Positions 62,982 to 64,000 of a DNA stretch of 64,000 nt are shown here, piece by piece (position 1 is the stretch's first letter; each line of letters begins with the position of its first letter). The notes under the pieces are model-generated. The model ran no database searches. It was given only the letters and a program-made list of their open reading frames with translations, and had not been told where the DNA came from. Source of the stretch: Pelobates cultripes (taxonomy: Eukaryota; Chordata; Amphibia; Anura; Pelobatidae). The DNA is taken from NCBI GenBank assembly GCA_933207985.1, contig OW240913.1, positions 351,975,875-352,039,874 on the forward strand. Direction: 5' to 3'. Made by a program: the position numbers and the translations under genes.

Positions 62982-64000
62982 TTCCAATACTGCTTTCAAA
63001 ATACCCCAATACCGGTGAATATTACACTAATATTAACTGTGAGGTACTAGATGTCACATAATTAAGGCAATTGTTATCCAAAACATCTAAAAGCCCCAGG
63101 CTGTCACCTGTGTTCAAGAAAAACCAGAACGTCATCATGACACTGCTGGTGAGAGAGCTCAGTAGATATGACTCCAGCAGCAGTATTTCAAAGCCTCACA
63201 CCCGATTCTGGCAGACCCAGTACAGCCATTCATCTTGTTGATGTCAACAGAATGAGTTGTAAAAAGTTGGGTAATAATAGCATCTAGAGCTCAGGACATG
63301 CATGGAAAATAGCAAAACTGTTTCCTTTCCTGGCGAAATACTTTGATATTGTAATTATAGTGTGAGAAGGCTTTTCCAGAGGGGCTATAATTATTTAACA
63401 TGCATGCAATCAATTCAACAATGCTAAATGTGTTGTTTTCTGATTTCTGAGAAAATCACATTGAATAGAGAACATCAAGACCTTCTAGAGTCCAGTCTCA
63501 TGGAGTTCTTCATGGGAAACGGGCAGCAGTTTGATGTGAAAACTTGTATCCCCTTAGGGAGATCATTTTGTGTTGTATGAATCCGCTCAGTGATATTTAT
63601 TATTAGAGTGTATGTGGCCTGTACTGTGTCATGGGAAGATCTACTTATTCAGACAATCCTTAGAGGGCTAACATTTTAAATAAATATGTGTAATTTTGAT
63701 TAAGTGTAACTAGTGTAAAATATAAACCAGAAATTATTACAAATTGGCCTAATGTGTACCTGTGAGTGTGTTTCTGTGTGTGTTAGTGTATTATAACAAA
63801 ACATGGTGTTGTGAGTGGGGAGTTTGTCCTGAATTCTGCAATTTTTGTTGGAAAATCTAAGGTTTCTGCAGGTTCTGAAATTGTACATGCAAGCTCCCGT
63901 AATCAAGGCCGTCATTACTCTGGGCTCCTTATAAAACCATTTTTCAAGGCACCCTTGTCACACATGCTTACACAAAATACAAGGTCACAGGTACATTCCC

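Larger units (their letters stand above)
26444..64000 (+). other. plcb1: plcb1 intron, at least 37.5 kb, continuing past the window
   Basis: It begins with the donor GTAAAG. No sequence encoding the expected next block of PLC-beta-1 was seen on the + strand. Besides the repeats listed separately, I see nothing recognisable in about 26530-27120, 27360-29200, 32450-33060, 33150-34145, 35420-36540, 39240-40250, 41700-42510, 43800-44740, 47410-48350, 50780-51770, 53640-55720, 57030-58660, 58790-59360, 59530-60940, 61260-62550 and 62990-64000. Short open frames there (for example 28288, 36260, 45070, 59625) have no known similarity and are treated as chance. Confidence 0.75.

Overview
The window is vertebrate nuclear DNA, most likely from a frog or toad. 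It is AT-rich, intron-dominated and dense in interspersed repeats. The anuran call rests on TTAA-target MITEs with a TTAAAGG terminus (the kind documented as the T2 family in Xenopus), a Tc1-like transposon, L2-like LINE debris and a repeat starting with a GTTACATAGTTACATAG-like motif. The species cannot be named from this sequence.

The only protein-coding gene I can support is plcb1 (phospholipase C beta-1), on the + strand. Eight consecutive internal exons lie at 2406-2538, 3598-3651, 4542-4761, 12782-12962, 17063-17139, 17223-17312, 19150-19207 and 26357-26443. They total 900 bases (300 codons), start and end in phase 0, have AG/GT borders and join without a stop or frameshift. They encode the linker after the C2 domain and most of the distal C-terminal coiled-coil domain, which binds G-alpha-q and membrane. 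The catalytic PH, EF-hand, X/Y barrel and C2 exons lie upstream of the window. The last coding exon(s) were not found and presumably lie beyond 64000, across a final intron of at least 37.5 kb.

Everything else is intron filled with mobile-element remnants and tandem repeats. The clearest, with readable boundaries, are: five 80-bp palindromic TTAA MITEs; several 400-500 bp TTAAAGG elements, including one family with four copies; a Tc1 element (8621-11364) broken by a minisatellite insert and internal deletions; four hAT-type elements with 8-bp target duplications (14461, 16719, 34157, 55734); a 305-bp PIF/Harbinger-type MITE with TAA duplications (60949); a short retroposed element with 15-bp duplications (8281); three LINE fragments; and a 620-bp inverted repeat pair (37713 and 43168).

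The large open reading frames at 8.8-10.2 kb and 19.5-20.4 kb are translations of tandem repeats, not genes. I found no new genetic system. The most informative observations concern transposon structure and the architecture of the plcb1 C-terminal exons.
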